DNA from: Sphingomonas trueperi
Lineage (GTDB): Bacteria; Pseudomonadota; Alphaproteobacteria; Sphingomonadales; Sphingomonadaceae
Direction: 5' to 3'
Assembly: GCF_011927635.1 (NCBI RefSeq)
Contig: NZ_JAATJB010000005.1
Coordinates: 1-64,000, forward strand
DNA length: 64,000 nt
In this document: positions 32,644 through 39,909 of the stretch, in pieces
Layout of the letters: every line of letters begins with the position of its first letter
Numbering within the stretch: position 1 is the stretch's first letter
Notes under the pieces: model-generated
What the model was told of the DNA's origin: nothing
What the model saw: the letters and a program-made list of their open reading frames with translations, nothing else
Databases searched by the model: none
Position numbers and translations under genes: made by a program

Positions 32644-33975
32644 TCAGGGCGCGGGCGAGACGGCGATGCCGGCGTCGATGAAGCTGCGCAGCTTGTTGCG
32701 CATCGTCCGCACCGAAATGCCGAGGATGTTCGAGGCCGAGGTGCGGTTGCCGTGGCAGCGTTCGAGCGTCTGCAGGATCAGTTCGCGCTCCACCTCTTCG
32801 ACCGTGCGGCCGACCAAGCTGTTGATGTCCAAGGGATTGGTCTCTGTGTTGAGTTCGGCGAGCGGCGTGCCGTCGGCGCGCACCAGGTCGCCCGGCATGA
32901 TCGCGGCGCCTCGGCCGAGCAGGATGGCGCGGTGCACGGTCTCGTCCAGCTCGCGGATGTTGCCCGGCCAGACATAGCGCTGGAGCAGCGCCAGCGCCTC
33001 GTCGGTGAAGGCGCGCGGCGGCAGCCCGTCGACTTCGGCGTGGCGCTTGGCGAAATAGCGGGCGAGGGCGATGATGTCCTCGCCGCGAGCGCGCAAGGGC
33101 GGCACCTCGACGCGCACCAGCCCCAGCCGCACCAGCAGGTCGGCGCGGAACGTGCCGCTTTCGACCAGCGCGTCGAGGTTGAGGCTCGAGGTCGCGATCA
33201 GCCGGCCGTGGAACGGAATGGTCTCATGCCCCGCCAGCCGGCGGAACTGCTGCTTCTGCAGCACGTCGTGCAGCTTGGCCTGGAGCGCGGGCGAGAGCAT
33301 GCCGACTTCGCGGAGCAGCACCGTGCCGTGCCCGGCCTTTTCGAGCCGGCCGATGCGGCGGGCGACCGCGCCCGGGAAGGCGCCGGCCTCATGGCCGAAC
33401 AGTTCGGATTCGATCACGTCGGGCGCGACCCCCGCGCACTCGGCGACGAGCATCGGCTGCGGACGGCCGGAGGCATCGTGCACCGCACGCGCCATCATTT
33501 CCTTGCCGCTGCCCTTTTCGCCGGTGATCAGCACCGGGGCGGCGCTGGGCGCCACGCCGGCGGCGAGCGAGAGGGCGCGGGCGAGCGCTGGGTGGCCGCC
33601 GATCCAGGCCGGGGCCTTGCGCTCGACCACCGAGGCGATGGCGGCGGCGATCAGCTCGCGCTGCGGGGGAAGGGGGACGTAATCGCGCGCACCGGCGCGG
33701 ATCGCCGCCACCGCGCGCTCGGCGGGGGCGTCGATGCCGCAGGCCAGCACGGCGATGGTGAAGCGCTCGGCGCGGATGCTCGCCATGAAGGCGGTGATGT
33801 CCGCCTCGACGTCGATCATCACCAGATCGGCACCTCCCTGGCGCAGCTCGACCAGCCCTTCGCCGGGCGTGTCGGCCATCGCCACTTCGGCGCCGGCGCT
33901 GCGGGCGAGCTCGGCGGCGAGACGGAACTCGCTGCCGGGCGCGCCGATCAGAAGCATGCGGATCGCGCTGTTCAT
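32644..33975 (-). CDS. flbD: FlbD-type regulator with degenerate AAA+ motifs
   Basis: A 443-residue NtrC-family protein: receiver-like domain (residues 1-120), AAA+ domain (about 125-360) and a Fis-type HTH (VGRTVEEVERELILQTLERCHGNRTSASNILGISVRTMRNKL). Walker A GEKGSGKE is present. The sigma-54 contact loop reads GAFPGA (residues 198-203; Pro for the essential Thr) and Walker B reads VLLREVG (Arg222 where Asp is expected, Glu223 kept). The FRADLLVRL and PPLRARGEDI segments remain. In Caulobacter FlbD activates late and represses early flagellar genes through ftr sites and partners with FliX (present at 45913). This version may bind DNA but be unable to remodel sigma-54. It is coupled to fliN by TGATG. 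Confidence 0.88.
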   Translation of the reverse strand: MNSAIRMLLIGAPGSEFRLAAELARSAGAEVAMADTPGEGLVELRQGGADLVMIDVEADITAFMASIRAERFTIAVLACGIDAPAERAVAAIRAGARDYVPLPPQRELIAAAIASVVERKAPAWIGGHPALARALSLAAGVAPSAAPVLITGEKGSGKEMMARAVHDASGRPQPMLVAECAGVAPDVIESELFGHEAGAFPGAVARRIGRLEKAGHGTVLLREVGMLSPALQAKLHDVLQKQQFRRLAGHETIPFHGRLIATSSLNLDALVESGTFRADLLVRLGLVRVEVPPLRARGEDIIALARYFAKRHAEVDGLPPRAFTDEALALLQRYVWPGNIRELDETVHRAILLGRGAAIMPGDLVRADGTPLAELNTETNPLDINSLVGRTVEEVERELILQTLERCHGNRTSASNILGISVRTMRNKLRSFIDAGIAVSPAP

Positions 33976-34334
33976 CAGCGGTCGGGCCGAACGATTTCGG
34001 TGAGCGTCACGCCCAGCGCGTTGTCGATCAGGACGACTTCGCCACGCGCGATGAGCCGGTCATTGACGAAGATGTCGACCGGTTCGCCGACGCGGCGATC
34101 CAGCTCGAGCACGGTGCCCGCGCTGAGCGCGAGCAGATCGCCGATCGGCATCCGCGCGCGGCCGAGCACCGCCTGCACCTTCACCGGCACGTCGTGCACC
34201 GCCTCCAGGCCGCCGCTGGCGCCATTGCCCTCGGGCATGCTGCCCGGCAGTTCGAAATCCTGGAAATCGGGGGCGGGGGCGGGCTGGGGCTCGCTGCCGT
34301 CCGACGGGATGATGTCGTGGGGATCGATCGTCAT
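33975..34334 (-). CDS. fliN: Flagellar motor switch protein FliN
   Basis: A 119-residue FliN: a Pro-rich N-terminal extension (residues 1-45) and a C-terminal SpoA domain (VKVQAVLGRARMPIGDLLALSAGTVLELDRRVGEPVDIFVNDRLIARGEVVLIDNALGVTLTEIV). It builds the lower C-ring and binds FliH. It sits between fliF (11 bp) and flbD (1-bp overlap), the Caulobacter-like order. Confidence 0.94.
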   Translation of the reverse strand: MTIDPHDIIPSDGSEPQPAPAPDFQDFELPGSMPEGNGASGGLEAVHDVPVKVQAVLGRARMPIGDLLALSAGTVLELDRRVGEPVDIFVNDRLIARGEVVLIDNALGVTLTEIVRPDR

Positions 34335-34345
34335 CTGCTAAAATC

Positions 34346-35950
34346 CTATGCGTTCATCCACTGGCGGATCACCGAGGCCGCCTCGGGGGGGCTGGCCGCG
34401 ATGGCCGATCCGATCCGCTTGAGGGCGGAGAGCTTGATCCGCCCATCCACCTGGGCGAGGGCGATTTCCTGATCGAGCAGCGCCGTCTCGCTGACCTGCA
34501 TCTGCTCGAGCTGCTGGAGCGCGTCGGGGTCGCCGTCCGCGGCGCGGGCGGTGAGCAGGCGCATCTCTTCGGACTGCTGCTGCGCCTCCAGCTGAGTCAT
34601 TTCCGGCTCGATCGGCAGCGGCTCGGGCTTGGGCTTGAGCATGCGCAGGGCGAGCAGGCCGACACCGGCGATCAGCGCGAGCTGCAGGAAGGTCCAGATC
34701 CGGTCCATCGGCAGCTTGGAGAAGATGCTCTCCTTGGCATCGTCCACCGGCACGGCCGAGAAGGGCATGCTCTCGACGACGACGCTGTCGCCGCGCTGGG
34801 TATCGATGCCGACGGCATTTTCTACCAGGCGCTGCAGGCGCTGGACCTGGTCGGCCGGCAGGCCCTTCGGGCCGCCATCGACCATCACCGCGACGGTGAG
34901 GCGGGTCACCTTGCCCGGCGAGCGCAGCGTGACCGTGCGGGTCGAGCTGTTCGAATAGGTGGTGTCTTCCGATGTCTGGTTGCTGGCCGACTGGCGCGAG
35001 CTGCCCGGGGCGGCTGGATTGGCCTTGGCGTCGGGCATCTGGTTGGCGACCGAGGCGGTCTGCGGACCGGCATCGGTCTCGCGGTTCTGGTCACCGGTCT
35101 CGACGCTCACCTGGCGGGCGACGACCTGCTTGTCCGGATCGTAGACGTTTGATTCCTCGCGCGTCTGGTCGCGGTCGATCTGGGCCGACACCTCGGCGCG
35201 GACCTTGCCCTCGCCGACGATGGGCTGGAGCAGCGCTTCGATCTCGTCGCGCAGCTTGCCTTCGACGGCCTGCTGGCGCTCATCGGCATCGCCAGCGGCG
35301 GCAGTGTCCGGATCGCCCGCGCGGGCGAGCAGCGCGCCGGTCTGGTCGACGACCGAGACGGCGTCGGGCGAAAGCTCGGGGACCGAGGAGGAGACGAGGT
35401 AGCGGATCGCCGCGACCTGCTCCGAACCGATATGGCCCTTGGTCTTGACGGTGACGGCGGCGGTCGCCTTGCGGCTCTCGTTGGCGAACATCGCCCGCTC
35501 GGGCATCACGATATGGACGCGCGCGGCGGTGACGCTCTGGATCGTCTGGATCGACTTGGCGAGCTCGCCTTCCACGGCGCGCGTCTCGTTCATCTTGGCG
35601 CGGCTGGCGGAGACGCCGAAGGGCTGCTCCTCGTCGAGCACCTCATAGCCGATCTTGCCGCCCAGCTTCTCGCTGGCCATGCTCATGCGCAGTTCGGCCA
35701 GTTTGTCCTCGGGCGCCATGATCGCCGTGCCGTCGGCGGAGAGCGTGTAGGGCACGTTCTGCGACTTCAGCTTCTCGGTGATCGTCGAGGCCGCGGCGGG
35801 ATCGAGATCGGTATAGAGATAGCCCATGTTCGACTTGGAGCTGCTCATCGCCACGAACGTCAGCGCGGCGAGCAGGGCGAAGGCCACGCCCCCCATCATC
35901 GCGAGCCGCTTGGTGCCGAGTTGCGCCACCAGATTCTTGATCGCTTCCAA
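34346..35950 (-). CDS. fliF: Flagellar MS-ring protein FliF
   Basis: A 534-residue FliF with N-terminal membrane span (AMMGGVAFALLAALTFVAM), RBM domains in the periplasmic part (NMGYLYTDLDPAAASTITEKL; MSMASEKLGGKIGYEVLDEEQPFGVSASRAKMNETRAVEGELAKSI), and a C-terminal span (residues about 420-440) followed by a cytoplasmic tail that binds FliG. It is the base on which the basal body is built. It heads the fliF-fliN-flbD-flhA run behind a promoter element at 36001. fliG is not adjacent but 2.8 kb upstream. Confidence 0.95.
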   Translation of the reverse strand: MEAIKNLVAQLGTKRLAMMGGVAFALLAALTFVAMSSSKSNMGYLYTDLDPAAASTITEKLKSQNVPYTLSADGTAIMAPEDKLAELRMSMASEKLGGKIGYEVLDEEQPFGVSASRAKMNETRAVEGELAKSIQTIQSVTAARVHIVMPERAMFANESRKATAAVTVKTKGHIGSEQVAAIRYLVSSSVPELSPDAVSVVDQTGALLARAGDPDTAAAGDADERQQAVEGKLRDEIEALLQPIVGEGKVRAEVSAQIDRDQTREESNVYDPDKQVVARQVSVETGDQNRETDAGPQTASVANQMPDAKANPAAPGSSRQSASNQTSEDTTYSNSSTRTVTLRSPGKVTRLTVAVMVDGGPKGLPADQVQRLQRLVENAVGIDTQRGDSVVVESMPFSAVPVDDAKESIFSKLPMDRIWTFLQLALIAGVGLLALRMLKPKPEPLPIEPEMTQLEAQQQSEEMRLLTARAADGDPDALQQLEQMQVSETALLDQEIALAQVDGRIKLSALKRIGSAIAASPPEAASVIRQWMNA

Positions 35951-36000
35951 AGCCGCCCCATGCAGTAGCTACGGGGCGCGGAATGCCCCTTGTTAATGGT

Positions 36001-36008
36001 CTTATAGG
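36001..36008 (-). promoter_or_regulatory. Flagellar-type promoter element CCTATAAG upstream of fliF
   Basis: TTCCTATAAG on the minus strand, 50 bp before the fliF ATG. Confidence 0.55.
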
Positions 36009-36020
36009 AAGGGGGCGGAA

Positions 36021-36035
36021 CGGCAGTTTCTGCCG
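36021..36035. promoter_or_regulatory. ftr-like palindrome upstream of fliF
   Basis: CGGCAGTTTCTGCCG, a near-perfect palindrome. A second half-like element (GGGAATTTTTTGCC, 36039-36052) follows directly. In Caulobacter FlbD represses fliF through such a site. Confidence 0.55.
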
Positions 36036-36143
36036 GGTGGGAATTTTTTGCCTAGCAGTCGTTCGACTTACGCGAACCTACGGAAGCATGGTTGCGCGCG
36101 CCTGCGGCTGCGGCCAAGGGCGTCGCCAACGGATGGAGACGAC

Positions 36144-36917
36144 ATGCGGGTGAACAGGCGGCACTTCGCGGCAGGGCTGGCGACGCTGGTGCTCGGTGCG
36201 CCGTGCGCCCGGGCGGCAGACGGCGAAGGCGGGGCCGTGAGCCTGACCTATGACGATGGGCTGCCCTCGCATCTCGACGTGGCCGCGCCCGCGCTGGAGC
36301 GGCGGGGCTTGCACGGCACTTTCTACGTCACCTGGGACAATATCGTCGACCGGGTGCGCGATTGGGAGAAGATGCCGGCGCGCGGCCACGAGCTCGGCGC
36401 GCATACCATGCACCACCCGTGCAACATCGGCCCGCTTGGTCCGGAGCCCTTTGCCGACAAGGAGTTCCGCCCGCTGGAGGCGTGGCTGGACAAGGTGGCG
36501 GGGGCGGCGCGGCCGCACGACTTCGCCTATCCGTGCGACGTCACCGATCTCGGCCCCGGCAGCGCGAATATCGAGCGGGCGCGCTACGAGGCGCTGCTCA
36601 AGCGGCTGGGCATGATCAGCGCGCGCAACAGCGAGGGGCCGCCCAACCCGGCGACCTGGGTACGGCGGCATCCCTATCGGCTGCAGGCGCTGGCGGTCGG
36701 CTATGACGCCCAGCCGCTCGACGTGTTCAACTATCTGCAGCGCGCGCGGCACGAGCGGCGCTGGGCGATCCTGGTGTTCCACCAGGTCGGCGCAGGCCCC
36801 GAGAGCGACGGCGCGGTGACCGCCGCGCAGCACGAGGCGCTGCTCGACATGGTGCTGGCCGCCGGGCTTGCGGTGCGCACCGTCGGTGAACAGATGCGGC
36901 GTCTCACTTCGGGCTGA
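36144..36917 (+). CDS. Polysaccharide deacetylase family protein (NodB domain)
   Basis: A 257-residue exported protein: Tat-like signal (MRVNRRHFAAGLATLVLGAPCARA), then the NodB domain with VSLTYDDGLPSHLDVAAP (metal-binding Asp pair), ELGAHTMHHP (HxxxH-type motif), FAYPCDVTD and a C-terminal WAILVFHQVG. It should remove acetyl groups from an N-acetylated sugar polymer in the envelope. ATG 36144 has GGAG upstream. It is divergent from fliF and convergent with the catalase-family gene; no link to motility is evident beyond position. Confidence 0.85.
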   Translation: MRVNRRHFAAGLATLVLGAPCARAADGEGGAVSLTYDDGLPSHLDVAAPALERRGLHGTFYVTWDNIVDRVRDWEKMPARGHELGAHTMHHPCNIGPLGPEPFADKEFRPLEAWLDKVAGAARPHDFAYPCDVTDLGPGSANIERARYEALLKRLGMISARNSEGPPNPATWVRRHPYRLQALAVGYDAQPLDVFNYLQRARHERRWAILVFHQVGAGPESDGAVTAAQHEALLDMVLAAGLAVRTVGEQMRRLTSG

Positions 36918-36960
36918 TTGCGCCGGGGAGGGGGCCGCCGCTTGGGCGACCCAGGCCAGG

Positions 36961-38055
36961 TCAGGCCTTGACGTTCAGCTCGTCGAGCGCGCGCGGCTCG
37001 TGCATCGGGCAGCCGTTGAAGCGGCCGCGATAGTCTGCCGAGAATTTGTAGGGCTCCTGGCGCGCGCGGTTCACCCCGCCGAGCGGCTGGTGCGCGGCAA
37101 GGCCGTGCCAAGGCGCGAAGGACAGCCGGTCCTCGATCTTCTCGCTCTCGCCGTACACCCAGCCGGCCTGCGGTTCCACCCGCAGCGTCGCGACGGTGCG
37201 ATACGGGCTCTCGTCCTCGTCCCATGCGACCGAGGCATCCTCGACCGGCATCTTCTCGAGGTCGGTGCACAGCTGCACGCGCAGTTCCCAGGTGCCGCCC
37301 TGCTCGGCGAGCAGTTCGTTCACCGCCTCGCGCATCGCGTCGGGGCGGCCGGTGGCGTTGATCGTCGCGTCGGCGAAGTCCTGGATGCCCGAGACCGGCA
37401 CCAGCTGGAACTTGGCGATATGGTCGCCATAGCGATAGGGCGTCTGGCTGTAATAGGTGGCGCCCAGCGGGTGCACGGGCCTGGCGCCACCCAGGCTGCT
37501 GAGCAGCGCGGACTTGCCGCCGACCGCCTCGATCGTCGCCTCGAAGCTGCGCAGCACGGCGGAGAGCAGCTTCTTCGCGCCTTCCGCCTTATCGGTGGTG
37601 CCGGCGAGCAGCCTGAGATTGCCGAGGAATTTCTTGGCGTCGGGCGCGGCGAAGGCGGGCGCGTTGACCATCACGAAGTCCTGCGTCGTGTCGCCCTCGC
37701 TGCCCGGCAGCCGTTCGCCCTCGACGCCGAGCACCTTGAGCGCGACGCCGCGGGGCAGGCGGATCGAATCGTCGAGAATGTCGCCTGCATTGGTGGAGAA
37801 ACGCAGGATCGCTTCATGGCTGCCCGGCGTCGCGAACATGCCCTGGGCGAGTTCGAGCGGCAGCTCGTCGGCAATCGTGAAGGTGCCGCGCGCGAGGCCG
37901 TGGCCCTTGGCATGCACCGAGCGGACGGCGTGTTGGTAATCCTCGGACGTCGTGTCGAGGATCTTCTGGAACTGTTCCTTGAGCCCGGCGACGGTGTCGG
38001 CCTCGTCGGGCTGCGGCTGTTCGACGGACGGCGAGAAACGGACGGGCTGCGGCAT
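36961..38055 (-). CDS. Catalase-family heme protein (small, y4iL-like)
   Basis: A 364-residue catalase-fold protein, shorter than true catalases. It has the distal region VRSVHAKGHGLARGTFTI (catalytic His), STNAGD, DFVMVNAPAFAAPDAKKFL (distal Asn) and a C-terminal RARQEPYKFSADYRGR with the proximal Arg/Tyr arrangement. Members of this subfamily are heme peroxidase/catalase-like, many untested. A good AAGGAAA ribosome site precedes ATG 38055. It stands between fliH and fliF on the same strand, an unusual place. Confidence 0.83.
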   Translation of the reverse strand: MPQPVRFSPSVEQPQPDEADTVAGLKEQFQKILDTTSEDYQHAVRSVHAKGHGLARGTFTIADELPLELAQGMFATPGSHEAILRFSTNAGDILDDSIRLPRGVALKVLGVEGERLPGSEGDTTQDFVMVNAPAFAAPDAKKFLGNLRLLAGTTDKAEGAKKLLSAVLRSFEATIEAVGGKSALLSSLGGARPVHPLGATYYSQTPYRYGDHIAKFQLVPVSGIQDFADATINATGRPDAMREAVNELLAEQGGTWELRVQLCTDLEKMPVEDASVAWDEDESPYRTVATLRVEPQAGWVYGESEKIEDRLSFAPWHGLAAHQPLGGVNRARQEPYKFSADYRGRFNGCPMHEPRALDELNVKA

Positions 38056-38123
38056 CGCTGATTTCCTTCGAAGGTTCGAAGGAGCTCAACCGTCCGCCCG
38101 TTTTGCCGTTCCGTCGGTAGTGC

Positions 38124-38771
38124 TCAGTGGAGCAGCAGGCTTTCCAGCTCGGCGGTGATCGCTTCGCGGCGCGCTTGCGCGTTGAGCGCGAGGCCGCCTT
38201 CGTCCCAGTTGATCAGCGCATCGCCCATTGCCAGCGTCGCGTCTGGCGCGACGGTGAGGCTCAGCTTGCGGCGATCCTTGGACTGGCGATCGGCGATCTT
38301 GGCCTCGATGTCGTCAACCAGATCGGGGTGGACGCGCACCTGCAACTCGGTGCCGCGCGCCACCTGGCCGAGTACGCGGCCGATCGCCGCGTCGATCGCA
38401 TCGCCGGGCGCGCGCTCGATTGCGCGCGCGGCGATATGGTCGGCGGCGGCGAGCGCGACTTCGGTGGCTTCGCTCGTCACTCGCTCGGTGATTTCGGTGA
38501 ACTGGGCGTCGATCACCTCAATGCCCGCCTGCAGCGCGTCGACCGCGCTGAGCAGCGCCACTTCGCGCTCGGCCCTCGCCTGGGCGAGCCCGGCCTCGAA
38601 GCCCTCGGCCCGCGCGCGGTCGATCACCGCCTGCTGATCGGCCTTGAGCAGCGCGAGCTCGGCGCGCAGCGCAGCGAGTTCGATCAGCGCGTCCTCGTTG
38701 ACCAGCTTCTTGTCCGGCACGGGCGCCGAAAACACGCGGTCGAAGGCGAAACGTTCGACATGGATGCTCAT
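38124..38771 (-). CDS. fliH: Flagellar export stator/regulator FliH
   Basis: A 215-residue FliH: an N-terminal region with a predicted coiled coil (LIELAALRAELALLKADQQAVIDRARAEGFEAGLAQARAEREVALLSAV, residues 30-80; Gly/Ala-spaced) and a C-terminal VHPDLVDDIEAKI...LTVAPDATLAMGDALINWDEGGLALNAQARREAI segment typical of FliH/YscL. It forms the complex with FliI and anchors it through FliN. It follows fliG by 13 bp. Confidence 0.9.
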   Translation of the reverse strand: MSIHVERFAFDRVFSAPVPDKKLVNEDALIELAALRAELALLKADQQAVIDRARAEGFEAGLAQARAEREVALLSAVDALQAGIEVIDAQFTEITERVTSEATEVALAAADHIAARAIERAPGDAIDAAIGRVLGQVARGTELQVRVHPDLVDDIEAKIADRQSKDRRKLSLTVAPDATLAMGDALINWDEGGLALNAQARREAITAELESLLLH

Positions 38772-38784
38772 GCTGCCATGCTCC

Positions 38785-39825
38785 TCAGATAATCATCGCG
38801 TCGTCGGACTTGGGATCGACCAGCAGGATCTCGCCGCGATCGGCAAGGTCCTTGGCCAGGCGGACGAGGCTCGACTGGGCTTCTTCGCAATCGCGGGCAC
38901 GCACCGGGCCCATGCCCGCCATGTCCTCGCGCATCAGCTTGGCGGCGCGCTCGGTCATCGCGTTGAAGAACATCGTCTTCAGCTGGTCCGGAGCGCCCTT
39001 CAGCGCCAGCGCCATCTCGCGCTTGTCGGCATTGCGGACGATCGATGCGATCGCCGGCGGCAGCAGGTTGGCGAGATCCTCGAAGGTGAACATCAGCGCG
39101 CGGATGCGCTCGGCGCTTTCCGGCGCCTTCGCGTCGAGCGCGGTGAGCATCGCTTCCTCGGTCGAGCGATCGAGCGAGTTGAACAGCTCGGCCATGCTCT
39201 CGTGCGGATCGCGCTTCTGCGAGCGGGAGAGGTTGGTCATGAACTCGGTCTTGAGCGTCTGCTCGACCTGGTTGATGACTTCCTTCTGCACCGTGTCCAT
39301 CCGCAGCATGCGCATGATCACGTCGACCGCGAAGTCGCGCGGCAGTTCGGCCAGCACGCGCGCGGCATGATCCGCGCGCAGCTTGGAGAGGATGACCGCA
39401 ACGGTCTGCGGATATTCCTGCTTGAGCGCACCGGCCAGCACGGTTTCGGAGACGTTGGACAGCTTGTCCCACATCGTCCGGCCCGAGGGACCACGGATAT
39501 CCTCCATGATCTCCTTGACCTTGTCGTTCGGCAGGATGCCGGCGAGCAGACGCTCGGTCGTCTCATAGCTGCCGTGGAGCGAGGCCATGCTCGCGACTTC
39601 ACCGGTGAACTGCACGAGCAGATATTCGACGACGACGCTGGGAATGCGCCCCAGGCTGGAGATGGTGGAGGAAAGTTCCTTGATCTCGTCGGTGGAGAGC
39701 TGGTCCCAGATGGGCGCGCCATGTTCCTTGCCGAGCGCGAGCATCAGCGCGGCCGCGCGCTGCGGCCCCGAGAATTTCTTCAGTTCGGGCGGTTCGCCCA
39801 CCGTGGCGACAGAAGCCATGCTCAT
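38785..39825 (-). CDS. fliG: Flagellar motor switch protein FliG
   Basis: A 346-residue FliG: N-terminal FliF-binding part (KFSGPQRAAALMLALGKEHGAPIW), middle ARM repeats with the EHPQ-like region (LKQEYPQTVAVILSKLRADHAARVLAELP), and the C-terminal torque domain (MFTFEDLANLLPPAIASIVRNADKREMALALKGAPDQLKTMFFNAMTERAAKLMREDM) with the charged residues that meet MotA. It drives rotation and switching. First of fliG-fliH behind the element at 39872. Confidence 0.96.
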   Translation of the reverse strand: MSMASVATVGEPPELKKFSGPQRAAALMLALGKEHGAPIWDQLSTDEIKELSSTISSLGRIPSVVVEYLLVQFTGEVASMASLHGSYETTERLLAGILPNDKVKEIMEDIRGPSGRTMWDKLSNVSETVLAGALKQEYPQTVAVILSKLRADHAARVLAELPRDFAVDVIMRMLRMDTVQKEVINQVEQTLKTEFMTNLSRSQKRDPHESMAELFNSLDRSTEEAMLTALDAKAPESAERIRALMFTFEDLANLLPPAIASIVRNADKREMALALKGAPDQLKTMFFNAMTERAAKLMREDMAGMGPVRARDCEEAQSSLVRLAKDLADRGEILLVDPKSDDAMII

Positions 39826-39871
39826 CCCTGCAGAAAATGGTCCGCGCGCACCCGCAAGGCCGCGCTCTCCT

Positions 39872-39880
39872 CTATTATAG
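39872..39880. promoter_or_regulatory. Divergent flagellar promoter element CTATTATAG (fliG / FlaEY-like)
   Basis: Identical to the element at 23226, again with CTC before and AA after. It lies 46 bp from the fliG ATG and 30 bp from the FlaEY-like ATG. Confidence 0.5.
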
Positions 39881-39909
39881 AAGTAAATGGGGAAGGGACG
39901 GATCGGATC

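Noticed and set aside
38644-39909. Extension of the FlaEY-like gene back to 38644
   Set aside because: It would run antisense through fliG and fliH and across the divergent promoter; ATG 39910 has a good ribosome site and a protein-like N-terminus.
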